NCBI GenBank assembly: GCA_030704615.1
Contig: JAKLZA010000262.1
Coordinates: forward strand, 1 to 23,000
DNA length: 23,000 nt
From: Takakia lepidozioides
Taxonomy: Eukaryota > Streptophyta > Takakiopsida > Takakiales > Takakiaceae
Reading direction: 5' to 3'
Shown here: positions 7,936 through 17,228 of the stretch, one piece after another
How the letters are laid out: every line of letters starts with the position of its first letter
Numbering within the stretch: position 1 is the first letter of the stretch
The notes under the pieces: generated by a model
Told to the model about the DNA's origin: nothing
The model's input: only the letters and a program-made list of their open reading frames with translations
Database searches by the model: none
Program-made: the position numbers and the translations under genes

Positions 7936-8680
7936 TCACGTTGTCAATGGGACTTCGACTGCTCTCAGAACTAGCTCATGAGTCCTGGGGCTCCTCCATG
8001 TAAAGTCGATTGCAGCCGTTGTACCGCCCCTAGTGATGTTCACCACAATGTCCTGCCCTTCAATCATACCACCATCGAATATGGAAATCTTCACGTTTTC
8101 GTCGAGTCCACACCAATGCGAATGTCCCCATACAATGGAGAAGAGGAGCGCACTCCTCGAGGAGAATAGGTCTCTCCGATGGAGTCCCCCACGTCCAGTG
8201 GCAGCAGTTCCACCGCAACAGCATAGCAGTGCGCCTTCTTCTGCATGGGTGACCGTCGTAGCTGGGAAAATCGGAATCGAGGATGCGCAGGAGCCACGGA
8301 CTCCTCAAACCAAGATCGTCACCCCGCTCGAAGGCGTAGTGGCCTACGATATACTCAAAAGCCACCAATGTTTCCACAATCGAACCAGTATCTTCTGTGT
8401 AATCTGTGTACCAGATAACAATGTGTCCCGATGTGGCCGAATACATTGCATAATCGATGCCTCCAAAGGGCAGTCGTCCCGGTTCCGGAAGCACGGCATC
8501 CTTGCAAGGAGGACCTGAGGACGACTTGGATGCCGATGACCTTGCGGACAGCTACGAAGCCCTTAGATTTTGGAAAAGATACGAAGCGGAAGAGCAGTCC
8601 GGCCTCCAAAATGGAGCATCTGGGTCACACGTACCCACCGACGGAGGTGGAACGTGTTCATCACGCCAGCGGTGGATGAA
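7936..8680 (-). pseudogene. Decayed minus-strand coding fragment, unknown family
   Basis: Protein-like minus-strand segments occur in three frames in succession: GGIDYAMYSATSGHIVIWYT ... FERGDDLGLRSPWLL (8494 to about 8270), CYAVAVELLPLDVGDSIGET (to about 8100), then ENVKISIFDGGMIEGQDIVV and ...ELVLRAVEVPLTT ending at TGA 7936-7938. Single-base shifts would join them. Weaker candidates continue upstream (KGFVAVRKVIGIQVV near 8560). The last part reads like a beta-strand-rich domain. I do not recognise it. Possible sources are a host gene fragment captured by the transposon or a third element gene in decay. Confidence 0.45.
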
Positions 8681-8746
8681 GCCATACATCTTTCTCATCA
8701 ACAAGTTATAGTTTGAGATCTGCCACCGAAGTCCATCCCCCCGGAT

Positions 8747-8768
8747 GGAAATTCGGCGCCGCATTTAC
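8747..8768. repeat. Isolated degenerate palindrome copy
   Basis: GGAAATTCGGCGCCGCATTT is a near-palindrome of the same family as the two arrays. It is the leftmost copy I find in the window. Confidence 0.7.
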
Positions 8769-9117
8769 ATCGAAGAGGGGATGGACTTCGTCGTGTCCAG
8801 TGGCTATCGGCCCACCTGGCAGTGACTGCCCATAGTTTGCATGGCAGGGTAGGAAACTGAAACGGCTACATTCATGCAGCAGCCAATCTTCATCGGTCCA
8901 GGATCCTGTACGGGGAAATTTAAATGTGCCCTGGAGTGTGCCCTGGAATGTACCTCACTTCTGTATGACTGTGTTTCATTGTGTTGAATAACTCTCGGAT
9001 TTGGCCCACTGTTTACAATTTGATGTCTCATTTCTACAATTTGTCTGTCTGGTTGAATAAAGCAGAGTAACCGGTATGTGAGTCATGTGTCAAGAATATA
9101 CCAGAGTAACGCCATGT
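8769..9117. other. No supported feature
   Basis: About 350 bp between a single palindrome copy and the first palindrome cluster. A 75-codon minus frame at 8804-9031 has no recognisable features. Confidence 0.4.
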
Positions 9118-9885
9118 CGGACATTGAAATGCGGCACCGCATTTCCATGTCCATCGAAATGCGCATTTCCATGTCGGACATCGAAATGCGGCACCGCATT
9201 TCCATGTGGGACAAGAAAATGCGGTGCATCATTTCCGTCCAGGTACACGAAATACCAACACGGGTCTATAAATTGATCAGAAAACGAGGTTGGCATTGCA
9301 AATGCGGCGACGCATTTCCAGCTTGGCAATGGAAACTTCTTTTTGGACAAGGGAATGCGGTGCCGCATTTCCGTCCAACACTTCGAAAAGTGCACCTATT
9401 TCCGACCAGCGCGATGGAATGCGTTACCGCATTTCCGAGAGAGGGTCTGCAAATGACAAATTGCGATGTCCGTTCTGGAAATGCGGCGCCGCATTTCCAT
9501 GTCCGTCATCGACTTTTTTTTTACAATGGAATGCGGTGCCATTTTTGCTGATGGGTCTGCAGTTCGAACAACCACCATCCCCAATATGGAAATGCGGCAC
9601 CGCATTTCCAATCCCGCCATGTCGGCCTCCTTGTTCGACCTCCTTGTTCGACCTCTGTAAGCGTGGTGGCATCCATGCAATGAGCGGGAGAGGCCAAAAC
9701 TGGCGTGTGGACAAAGGAAATTTTGGAAATGCGGCACCGCATTCCCAATTCAGATTACTTTTTACTATGCCAACATTGAAATGGAAAAATTAGTCCCTCC
9801 CCTGTTTTGGAAATGCGGTGCCGCATTTCCAAAAGAGGTTCTTAGAGTTGCCAAAATTTTGGAAATGCCCTGACCCATTTCTGAT
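9118..9885. repeat. Palindrome cluster 1, about 12 copies
   Basis: About twelve copies of the palindrome with core AAATGCGGYRCCGCATTT, plus shorter decayed copies such as AAATGCGCATTT at about 9158. Spacing is irregular (about 30 to 135 bp), unlike cluster 2, and the flanks are mostly TTTCCATG/TTTCCGTCC. The cluster ends about 130 bp beyond the stop codon of the minus-strand methyltransferase gene. It yields open frames on both strands that are repeat artefacts. Confidence 0.9.
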
Positions 9886-10018
9886 TTTGGGAGCGTCCTG
9901 GTTTGGGCGATTGTGTGGCTGGAATGCACACTGGAGAGGGGTCACGAATGTCGGGCAGAATTTTCTTTATATACTCTGGAAGAGAATTTACATTTACAGA
10001 GACTTCATTAAAATTCTA

Positions 10019-10487
10019 TTAATCTTGAAAATCATCGGAATCCTCATCCTGTTCTAGACTGTCCTGCTCCTCCTCCACCCCCTCAGTGCCTCTCTCATCT
10101 CCAGCGGACTGCTCGTTGGCCAGGCTTTCGAAAATCCCATCTTCCCCTTGCGGAACTGTCCATCTCACCTCCGTTGGGTCGTCTTCCTCCCTGTCTGCGT
10201 CGCTCTCATCCGCTGAATCACATATGTACTTTCGTACCCGTCTACCTGTCTGAGCTGCTGCCAACTCTTTCCTTATCCTTCTGTCCTCCCTAGCCCTCTC
10301 CAAAATCTGCTCTACTTTACTGGGATTCTCACTTCTTCTAATCGCTGTATTTGCGAGTTTAGCTGCATAACTAGGAAGGGAGTAGTCCCTCACCGGGCTC
10401 GTCATGAAGTCGGCCCTCGCAAAGAACGGGACATTCTTCCTGGCAGGAAGTGTAGGCCCTACATGTTTCGACCCGGACCCTGCAATC
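10019..10487 (-). CDS. Methyltransferase gene, last exon (acidic tail)
   Basis: The exon starts after the acceptor tgtcatgtgcag and joins in phase 2 to the previous exon (GA|G). It encodes about 156 residues to TAA 10019-10021: a conserved-looking start (GPTLPARKNVPFFARADF), a helical charged region (VEQILERAREDRRIRKELAA), then a Glu/Asp-rich tail. No enzymatic motif lies here; the family's tail is probably disordered. Confidence 0.7.
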
Positions 10488-10592
10488 CTGCACATGACAA
10501 TCATCAACGAGACTAATGAGAACCACAGTCGGGAAATTCCTTTGACATAAATGACCCAGAAGGCTTTGCAAACTTACAATGTTTGCACTCAC

Positions 10593-10788
10593 TCGTATTC
10601 CGGGTTCTCCTCTGCATCAATGTCCACTGTGTCTTCCTCGGACTCCGACGAATCCGAGGAGACTTCCGCTCTGTCGGGAGCCTTCACATTCCGTTGCAGC
10701 CCCTCCAGATGGGATCCCCACACGGATGAATCCTCCTCGTAGGCAAAGAGGTGCCGGTCGGAAAACCGCCCAGCCCACATTGAGGCAC
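10593..10788 (-). CDS. Methyltransferase gene, exon after motif I
   Basis: The acceptor attgtaacag (10789) joins in phase 1 to complete the motif I glycine, so the spliced reading is VLDLICGTG followed by ASMWAGRFSDRHLFAYE. A strand with an acidic residue about 20 residues after motif I is expected of SAM-binding folds (motif II position). The exon ends with an acidic segment at a strong donor (TACGA|GTGAGTG at 10592). The phase match across both junctions is strong evidence for the gene model. Confidence 0.75.
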
Positions 10789-10890
10789 CTGTTACAATGC
10801 CATCCACACATTACCACATGGCGCTTCAGATGTTGCGAACTACATCCTAACGAGAATTTGCAGAACAGCAGAGATCAAGATTCTGCATAC

Positions 10891-12370
10891 CTGTCCCACA
10901 GATGAGGTCCAGCACTGTGCCCTCCACGTCTGTGCATGTCTCCATAATTGTCTGAATGAAGGCAGGGCTCCGAGTCCGTGAGTACCGCAGGGGTTCCGTT
11001 GAAGTGAGGCTATGAGGGAGAAGTTCCTTGGGAACGTTGTTGAACAGAACGTCGTAATCGAGTGGGTCGCAGTTCGGGTCAACCTTTCCTCCCTCCTTCC
11101 GGAAAGCAAAGGTGGAGTTTTCCTTCACAAAGCAGTATGCATCGAACTGCTTCGTCTGCATACACAGGGGGAAAACGATTAGAAACCGAATGCGGCACCG
11201 CATTTGAAAGCACCCAAGCAAATGAATGGACGAGTGCCAGTGTCGTAATCACCTTCTTCCCTTCCGACCGAAGGCCCAGTGTGTTGATGCACGTCCACTT
11301 CTTTTTCAGAATCGGGACGGCGCTCTTGCGGGTCCACTTCGCAATTCCTGTCTGAGTGTTTTTTCCTCTGCTCGCCAGGACAACCACACAGCCTCTGTCG
11401 TCCAACACCATGCGGGCAAGCCCGAATCCTTTCTTCCAAAAGTCCTCCGAGTACCTGTTCCAAGATGGCAAAGCTTGCAGTCCTTCCACAGGCTCTCCGT
11501 CCGGAATATCCAAGATGATCATATCGCAAGACCACTCGGTGGCATTTCCGCCCCTCCTACAATCCTTGTCTGCACACACCCTCTCAAAGAACGAGACCAT
11601 ATTCTGAAATCCTGGGGTGTCGGAAGGCTCTTCGGCAGTCGCCTTCTTCAGTGCTCTGCCCTTCAGACCCTCCATGGTCTTCATGTATGCCAACTTGGCT
11701 GCCCGTCCATCCAAAGCCGCCAAGAAACTCTCATTTACACACTGGACTACAGTTTCGGGAGCCACTTTCGGCCTCTTCATTTCCACCGGCTCGAAAGGGT
11801 GCCCCCCTGGGGGTTGAAGAGTGCCTTCTTTGCCGAGCCAGTTCTCGTGCCTCTCGTGACAACGGTGGGCACAGGGGAGGCAGCCTGCGTTTGGGGGGTG
11901 GGCTGGTTGCAAAGTCTCCATCGGAGTCCTCTTCCTCACCCTCTTCCTGAACAGGCTGTTTCTGCTTCTTCGTTTTGGCGGGTGTCACAACAGCTGCTCC
12001 TTGCTGGCGAGTCCTCTTCTTCGACCCCTTCTGTTGGGCCTGCACAGCTGCATCCACCGTCTTTTGTGCCATCTCAGCTGCCTTTCTGGATTCTTCCAGA
12101 GCAGCAGATTCCTTTGCCGACTTTGGCCCAGCAGGGACACGTCTTTCCTTTCTCTTCTCTTCTGCCAAGGCGTGCAGATCTTTCTCAGACTCGTCAACAA
12201 TACCGCCAGACATGTCCAGGTACCACGGGCATCCAACGAGATGCGCGGGATGCCATTGTTTCTGCATCTCGGGTGTGTAGACACAGCTTGGGCCCGCCAC
12301 GGTCCAAGCCATGAAGAACGGGGGCTCTTGAGCCAGGGCCCCTGTCTGAAGGAGCACGTATTTCATATAC
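10891..12370 (-). CDS. DNA methyltransferase catalytic exons
   Basis: Two exons (12370-11214 and 11155-10891) are joined over a 58-nt intron at phase 0. The first opens with MKYVLLQTGALAQEPPFFMA, has a Lys/Glu linker, then the catalytic region with WSCDMIILDIPDGEP in the motif IV position. LARMVLDDRGCVVVLASRGK and VPILKKKWTCINTLGLRSEG follow. The second exon gives RTRSPAFIQTIMETCTDVEG and TVLDLICGTG (motif I, SAM-binding). A frameshift separates 11731-12366 from 11214-11860, probably at the C6/G6 run near 11805-11820. DIPD departs from (D/N/S)PP(Y/F/W); the enzyme may be inactive or divergent. Confidence 0.72.
11187..11207. repeat. Palindrome copy inside intron 11156-11213
   Basis: AATGCGGCACCGCATTTG makes up about a third of a 58-nt GT-AG intron of the methyltransferase gene. 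Confidence 0.85.
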
Positions 12371-12445
12371 CTGCAAGGCAGTCAGCATGCGTGAGCAAAA
12401 CTTGAGACCAACCTACTGGCAGAGTGCCACCGAAAACATAAAATG

Positions 12446-12468
12446 CGAATGCGGTGCCGCATTTCCGA
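12446..12468. repeat. Palindrome copy inside intron 12371-12516
   Basis: GAATGCGGTGCCGCATTTCC lies within the 146-nt intron between two well-supported methyltransferase exons. Confidence 0.85.
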
Positions 12469-12516
12469 GACAAACCTCGTAACCAGGCTTCGCATACAAG
12501 GGCAGCTGTGCTTCAC

Positions 12517-13597
12517 CTGTAAACAATTCGCATTGCAGCTTTCCCCGCTCCCTCCTGATGTGTAAACTCCACGCTCCTTCTTGCTGTCTGTAGCTCTCTG
12601 GCGAAAAGGTTGTCCTTGTACGCACATCTGAAACGTGTCACGTAGTCTTCCAATGTCTGTGTTCCATCCCATTTGACGTACAAGCCGAACGAATTTGTGT
12701 GCATTACGACTTGCTCCTTTGCATTCGACATTACCTGCCATTCCCAAATGCATTGTCACGTAGCAGTTCAGGGAATTCATGTCAGAAAAGCAAATCTGGG
12801 GAAGTACCTTGAATTACCTGGAACCACCAAGTCATACGGTTGAGCCACACATCCACTGCAGGGTCGGAAACTTCCAGTGGAAAAGACCACATATGTCCTT
12901 ATGCTCTCGATGCATTCCAGATCGACAGCCACCGTGTCTGCCATTTCCGAATCCTGTCATTGGCTGGAAGAGAGTGGCTATTGCTAAAAGGAAATTCAGT
13001 GCATTGAAACCTCACCTTCTCTTTCGCCTCCACACATGCCGTTGAGGAGTGATTCTTTTTCTCCAATTGCATGGTCGGCTGCATGGCCCGAGATAGTGTT
13101 TTGCAATCTCGGGGATGAAGTCCTTTCCAAGTGCCCGGATCTGCAATTGCCACCAGCTCACAAGCTTTGACTTGTATTTGGTTCTGGACTTGACACCGGC
13201 TTTCCTTCAAGTGCTCAGTCAATGACTGGCAACGTTTTGACCTGCCCCTCACTTTCCATGAAGAAGCGTTTGGCATGGGCCAATCCAGCTTGATGTTTGA
13301 CTGCCAACAAAAACATGCAGAAGCGTTACATTCGATTCATGTGGAAACATTACTGGAAATTGGGGAAGGATGAGCAGAGGGAAATTGGAGCACGACTTAC
13401 TTACTTCGTATATCACACCTCCACCATTCCATCCATAGTGAGACGATACCATGTCCGGTCTGTTTTGCAACGGCTTTCTGAATGAGCTCCGGGCTCCAGC
13501 ATTTCCGCAAACATCTGCGGATCAGTGAGACCAGTTTTTCCTCACCCTGTACAGCATATGTGCCATGTGGGTATGCACGTACGCATTCTCAGTGACC
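12517..13597 (-). CDS. Linker exons between ParB and methyltransferase domains
   Basis: Well-supported exons are 12734-12517 (VMSNAKEQVVMHTNSFGLYV ... AMRIVY, donor TACAG|GTGAAG), 12963-12818 (NDRIRKWQTRWLSIWNASRA, in-frame TAA, then EVSDPAVDVWLNRMTWWFQ) and about 13300-13222 (IKHQAGLAHAKRFFMESEG after acceptor tttttgttggcag). An exon at 13137-13015 has three competing frames. At 13597-13415 the frame is broken twice: VTENAYVHTHMAHMLYRV, then TGLTDPQMFAEMLE, then PELIQKAVAKQTGHGIVSLW. No enzymatic motif is seen; the segment may be a DNA-recognition or spacer region. Confidence 0.55.
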
Positions 13598-13657
13598 CTG
13601 CAAGGCACACTCTCCAGTTCAGTACACGGAAGCACGGAATCAAACCAGAATGGAAAC

Positions 13658-13679
13658 CGAAATGCGGCACCGCATTTCG
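13658..13679. repeat. Palindrome copy inside intron 13598-13709
   Basis: CGAAATGCGGCACCGCATTT and its closing bases form a near-perfect 22-bp palindrome within the 112-nt intron directly after the ParB-like exon. Confidence 0.88.
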
Positions 13680-13709
13680 AATGTGCTAGGGAGGGTATGA
13701 GTATCTTAC

Positions 13710-14250
13710 GAGTTGAGGTCCGCCATGGCATTCTTGAGGAGGGAGGAGTCTGCCGCCTTCACCTTGAGGATGACACACTCCACCATGTAATGCCAGCCAA
13801 TGTGCTTGGCATGGTTCTGCTTGATGTACTCCCACCAGGCGAGAAGTCGGTGATTTCCGTCCCACACAAAGAACATTTTTCCCGACATATGGCCGAAGTC
13901 GGATCACCCTTCAGCGTCGCCTCGAATTCGTGGTTGCGAGTGTGCCAGTGGGTATCCCACGTTGACAATTCATCGGCAGTGGGTCCACGTTTTCGCCGTC
14001 CTCATTCTCATGGAAACGTAAAACGCTGCCGATCCCAGACGGACCCTTCTCGAAATGCGAACTTGAGCTTATCCACATCTCCGGGAAGGGCCTGCCTGAC
14101 GATGGGAAGGGAGACCATGCGACAGAGTGGGATTCGAAGAGTCCGCTGGAATACCCTGCTGCCCAGAACTCTGCCAATGCTACTGTGTTCTCCTCCAACA
14201 TTTTATCCGCTGCACTTTTTGAAATCCTCCGGAGACATGTCTGTAGGTGC
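13710..14250 (-). CDS. ParB/sulfiredoxin-like domain exon(s)
   Basis: The core reads SDFGHMSGKMFFVWDGNHRL, LAWWEYIKQNH, then WHYMVECVILKVKAADSSLL and KNAMADLN. The DGNHRLLA block corresponds to the GxHRxxA signature of ParB N-terminal domains, which bind DNA-associated nucleotide or act as nucleases in different branches. The exon ends at donor CAACTC|GTAAGA (13709), in phase with the next exon. Upstream, GDVDKLKFAFREGSVWDRQR (about 14075-14015) and KMLEENTVALAEFWAAGY (about 14205) are in other frames, so indels or an unrecognised intron interrupt the N-terminal side. Confidence 0.62.
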
Positions 14251-15224
14251 CGGTAGTGGCTGAGCTGGAGCATCCTCAACTGGAGCTGCACTCTGGGGCC
14301 TGTGTGCGGGCAATTCTGCCACTTGCAGAGGCCTCCTCCGGGCCTGCTTGCTCATCGGTGGTGAGGTCTGCCTGCGAACGTTCAGCGGCAGCACCCTCCT
14401 CCGGTACCAAATCGAGATCAACGGTCGATCCCATTGCCTTCGCTGCAGCAGAGTCGGCCCCAACATCTGCAGGCGGGAAATCCTCCAGGAACTGAGCTTC
14501 AGCTCGTGGAAGCGGTTTTGCGGGAGATTGTTCGCCCGTCGCCCTGATTGCCTTCTGCTTCCTCATCCTTGCAGGTGAAGGTGTCTGCTGCAATTGAATC
14601 TGTCTTCTACCCTGCTGCTTCATTCGCGTTGGGGGGGTGAATCGGCCTGAGCCGGTTCAGAAGCCAGTAGAGGGACGGCTTCTTCTTCTTCGACTTTGCT
14701 GGAGAAGGGCCCGACCCCTGCTGGCGATTCTCCATGATCGAAGAACGCGAGTCGATCTCTGGACTTTGAACTTGCCCTTCGAAGACGCGTCTTTGAATCG
14801 CAGAGGGCTAGGCCCGGCAGGAGTACCCGCGCTCGGGGATCGGGTGGGTGTACGTGCTGCAGCTAGCTCCTCGGACTCTTCCTGCGGCTCTTCGGATTCC
14901 TGCGATCCCTCCAGCACGTCCACCTTTCCTGTTAGGCATGCAAACATGTTCTGCATTCAAGTCTCCTAGCATTCAGTCTAAGAATTACAGAAGCAAAATG
15001 GGGGGTTCGGTGCTCGATCAGCTGCGCGCAGCCCGATCGCATGGAGCTCTCACTGGTGGCTGGGTTGCCTGAGTGGCCTGCTGCTCGGAGATGGCAATCT
15101 CCTCCTGTAGACGCATCTGCTTCCTCCCCTTCGGCATTGGCCTACGTCCGAAGTATAATTTCCGGAGCTTGCGACGAGGTCTCCTGTCTGGTGCACGAAC
15201 TCCCCCCCTCTCAGGTTCGAGCAT
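14203..15224 (-). CDS. N-terminal low-complexity exons of the fusion gene
   Basis: A plausible first exon, 15224-15054, starts MLEPERGGVRAPDRR and ends at a strong donor (CCA|GTGAGAG). A second from about 14950 (after gaatgcag) encodes NMFACLTGKVDVLEGSQESE and a Ser/Arg-rich stretch. A third frame, 14623-14276, is Ala/Glu-rich. Composition is charged, disordered and nuclear-protein-like. Frame changes near 14760 and 14600 could be introns or indels; I could not settle them. The start is a best guess. Confidence 0.4.
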
Positions 15225-15562
15225 AAGAAGAACAGAGAGAGGGAAAAGGGGCAAAGAGTGCAGATGGAAAGGGCGCGAGAGGGGTGACTGAGGAGACACG
15301 ACAAAAGTAGATGAAACGGCGGTGATGCACCACTTGGGTTCGAAAGGTTGGACGAAAGTGTCTCCTCGTGGAGTTTGCGTCATTACGAAATTCGATCGTT
15401 GAGGGCCCCCGTCCGAAAAACAAACATCATTATCCAACGGTCAGGCCGCGCCGCCTCATGCCCCTTCAGTCAGATAGAGTGCCGACATGTGCAGCAATTC
15501 CGTTGCTCCACGTGTTCACATTTCAAGCATTTCCGTCCCAGCGTCTGATGAGTTGGAGCGAG

Positions 15563-17228
15563 AAATGCGAATGCGGCGCCGCATTTCCGTTAAGTACCAT
15601 CACGCTACACATCCGTACTTGTTGGAAGAAAATGCGGCACCGCATTTCCGTTCCACCTTCACATACCTTAGTTGTTGAACGGAAATACGGTGCCGCATTT
15701 CCGTCCCACAGCTCCATGTATGAGATTCAAAGGGAAATGCGGCGCCGCATTTCCGTTCCCACTTCACATACGTTAGTTGATGAATGGAAATGCCGTGCCC
15801 ATTTCCGTTCGGGAAAGTATAGAGGTCTCACCTGGACAGAAATGCGGTGTCGCATTTCCGGTCTGGAAAGGTTGAAGGTCTCACATGGATGGAAATGCGG
15901 CAACACATTTCCGTAGCACAGCTCCAGGCCGAATATACAAAACGGAAATGCGGCGCCGCATTTCCGTTCGAGAATGTCGGAAGGTGCGACCGAACGGAAA
16001 TGCGGTGCCGCATTTCTGTACCCGTTGCGCACGATTTTCAGTCAGAATGGAAATGCGGTACCGCATTTCCGTTCTGTAGAGTATTAACGTCTGACGCTGG
16101 CGGAAATGCCGCATTTTCGTTCCACAGCTCCATGCCTCACATACAAAACGGAAATGCGGTGCCGCATTTCCGTTTTGGAATGTCGGATGGTGGGACTCCG
16201 ACGGAAATGCGGTACCGCATTCAATTCCGATGTTTCAGGATATTTCATCAGAACGGAAATGCGGTGCCGCATTTCCCTTTTAAATCTAATACATTCCGTT
16301 CTGAATGTTGGGAGGTGCGACTCGGATGGAAATGCGCTGCGCATTTCAGTTCCGATGGTTCAGATTTTCAGTCAACGGAAATGCGGTGCCGCATTTCCGT
16401 TCTGGAATGATGGTAGGTGCGACTCGGATGGACCGCATTTCAGTTCCGATGGTTCACGATTTTCAGTCAGAACGGAAATGCGGTGCCGCATTTCCGTTCT
16501 GGAATGTCGACATGGAAATACGGTGCCGCATTTCAGTTCAGATGTTCACGATTTTCAGTCAGAACGGAAATGCGGTGCCGCATTTCCGTTCTGGATAGTG
16601 TGAATGTCTCAACCGGTCGGAATTGCGCTGTATGAAGCTGTCGGAATCTTACTCGGCTCCAGGCATCAGATACAAAATGGAAATGCGGCGCCGCATTTCC
16701 TTTATGGAATGTCGAAAAGTGCGACTCGACGGAAATGCGGTGCCGCATTTCTGTTCCCGTTGTTCATAATTCTCAATCAGAACGGAAATGCGGTACCGCA
16801 TTTCCGTTCCACCTTCACATACCGTGCTTGTTGAATGAAATGCGGTGCATTTCCGTTCTCGAGAGTATGAATGTCTTTTAAGGACGGAAATGTGCTGCAG
16901 CATTTCTATCCCTCAGCTCCATGCATCAGATACAAAATGGAAATGCGGCGCCGCATTCCCGTTCTGGAATGTCGAAAAGTGCGACTCGGACGGAAATGCG
17001 GTGCCGCATTTCTGTTCCCGTTGTTCATAATCTCAATCAGAACGGAAATGCGGTACCGCATTTCCGTTCCACCTTCACATACCGTGCTTGCTGGATGGAA
17101 ATGCGTTACCGCATTTCCGTTCTGGAGAGTATAAAGGTTTCCCCCGGACGGAAACTCGGTGCCGCATTTCCGTCGCTCTGTTGCATGACCAAGATGCAAT
17201 ACGGAAATGCGGCGCCGTATTTCCCGTC
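15563..17228. repeat. Palindrome cluster 2: higher-order repeat array
   Basis: About 32 copies of a 22-26 bp palindrome (core AAATGCGGTGCCGCATTT; centre GGTGCC, GGCGCC or GGTACC) recur about every 52 bp. The roughly 28-bp spacers fall into about five classes, recognisable by CTCCATGCATCAGATAC (A), GGAATGTCGAAAAGTGCGAC (B), TTGTTCATAATCTCAATCAG (C), CCACCTTCACATACCGTGC (D) and GAGAGTATAAAGGT (E). From 16677 to 17228 they follow the order B-C-D-E-A, giving a higher-order period of 259-264 bp; further left the order is looser. The array lies between the 5' ends of the two divergent genes. Confidence 0.93.

Larger units (their letters stand above)
10019..15224 (-). pseudogene. ParB-like/DNA methyltransferase fusion gene, multi-exon
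   Basis: A minus-strand spliced gene carries, from N to C terminus, a low-complexity basic/acidic region, a ParB/sulfiredoxin-like domain (DGNHRLLA at 13861-13838), a linker region, and an N6/N4 DNA methyltransferase domain with motif IV (11510-11499) before motif I (10915-10890), the beta-group order. Supported introns are 10488-10592, 10789-10890, 11156-11213, 12371-12516, 12735-12817 and 13598-13709, all GT-AG with matching phase. ParB-methyltransferase fusions are known from phages and bacteria. Disruptions: frameshifts near 14100, 13545, 13490 and 11820 and an in-frame TAA near 12899. It is divergent to the transposase gene, with the palindrome array between. Confidence 0.72.

Noticed and set aside
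8033-8711. Plus-strand frames at 8033-8518 and 8457-8711 (ADDLADSYEALRFWKRYEAE)
   Set aside because: The helical plus-strand stretch is attractive, but the opposite strand has longer protein-like segments ending at a stop. Could not be supported further.
11226-12314. A 362-codon plus-strand frame
   Set aside because: It is antisense to the methyltransferase exons, whose minus-strand reading has motifs and phased splice sites; the plus frame has neither.
13515-13545. A 31-nt GT-AG micro-intron after HMLYR
   Set aside because: Too short, and the resulting phase gives a stop soon after; an indel at the A5 run followed by TGLTDPQMFAEMLE explains the reading better.
15563-17228. CRISPR array
   Set aside because: Spacing and palindromic repeats resemble one, but the spacers recur in a few classes, the context is eukaryotic with introns, and there are no cas genes.
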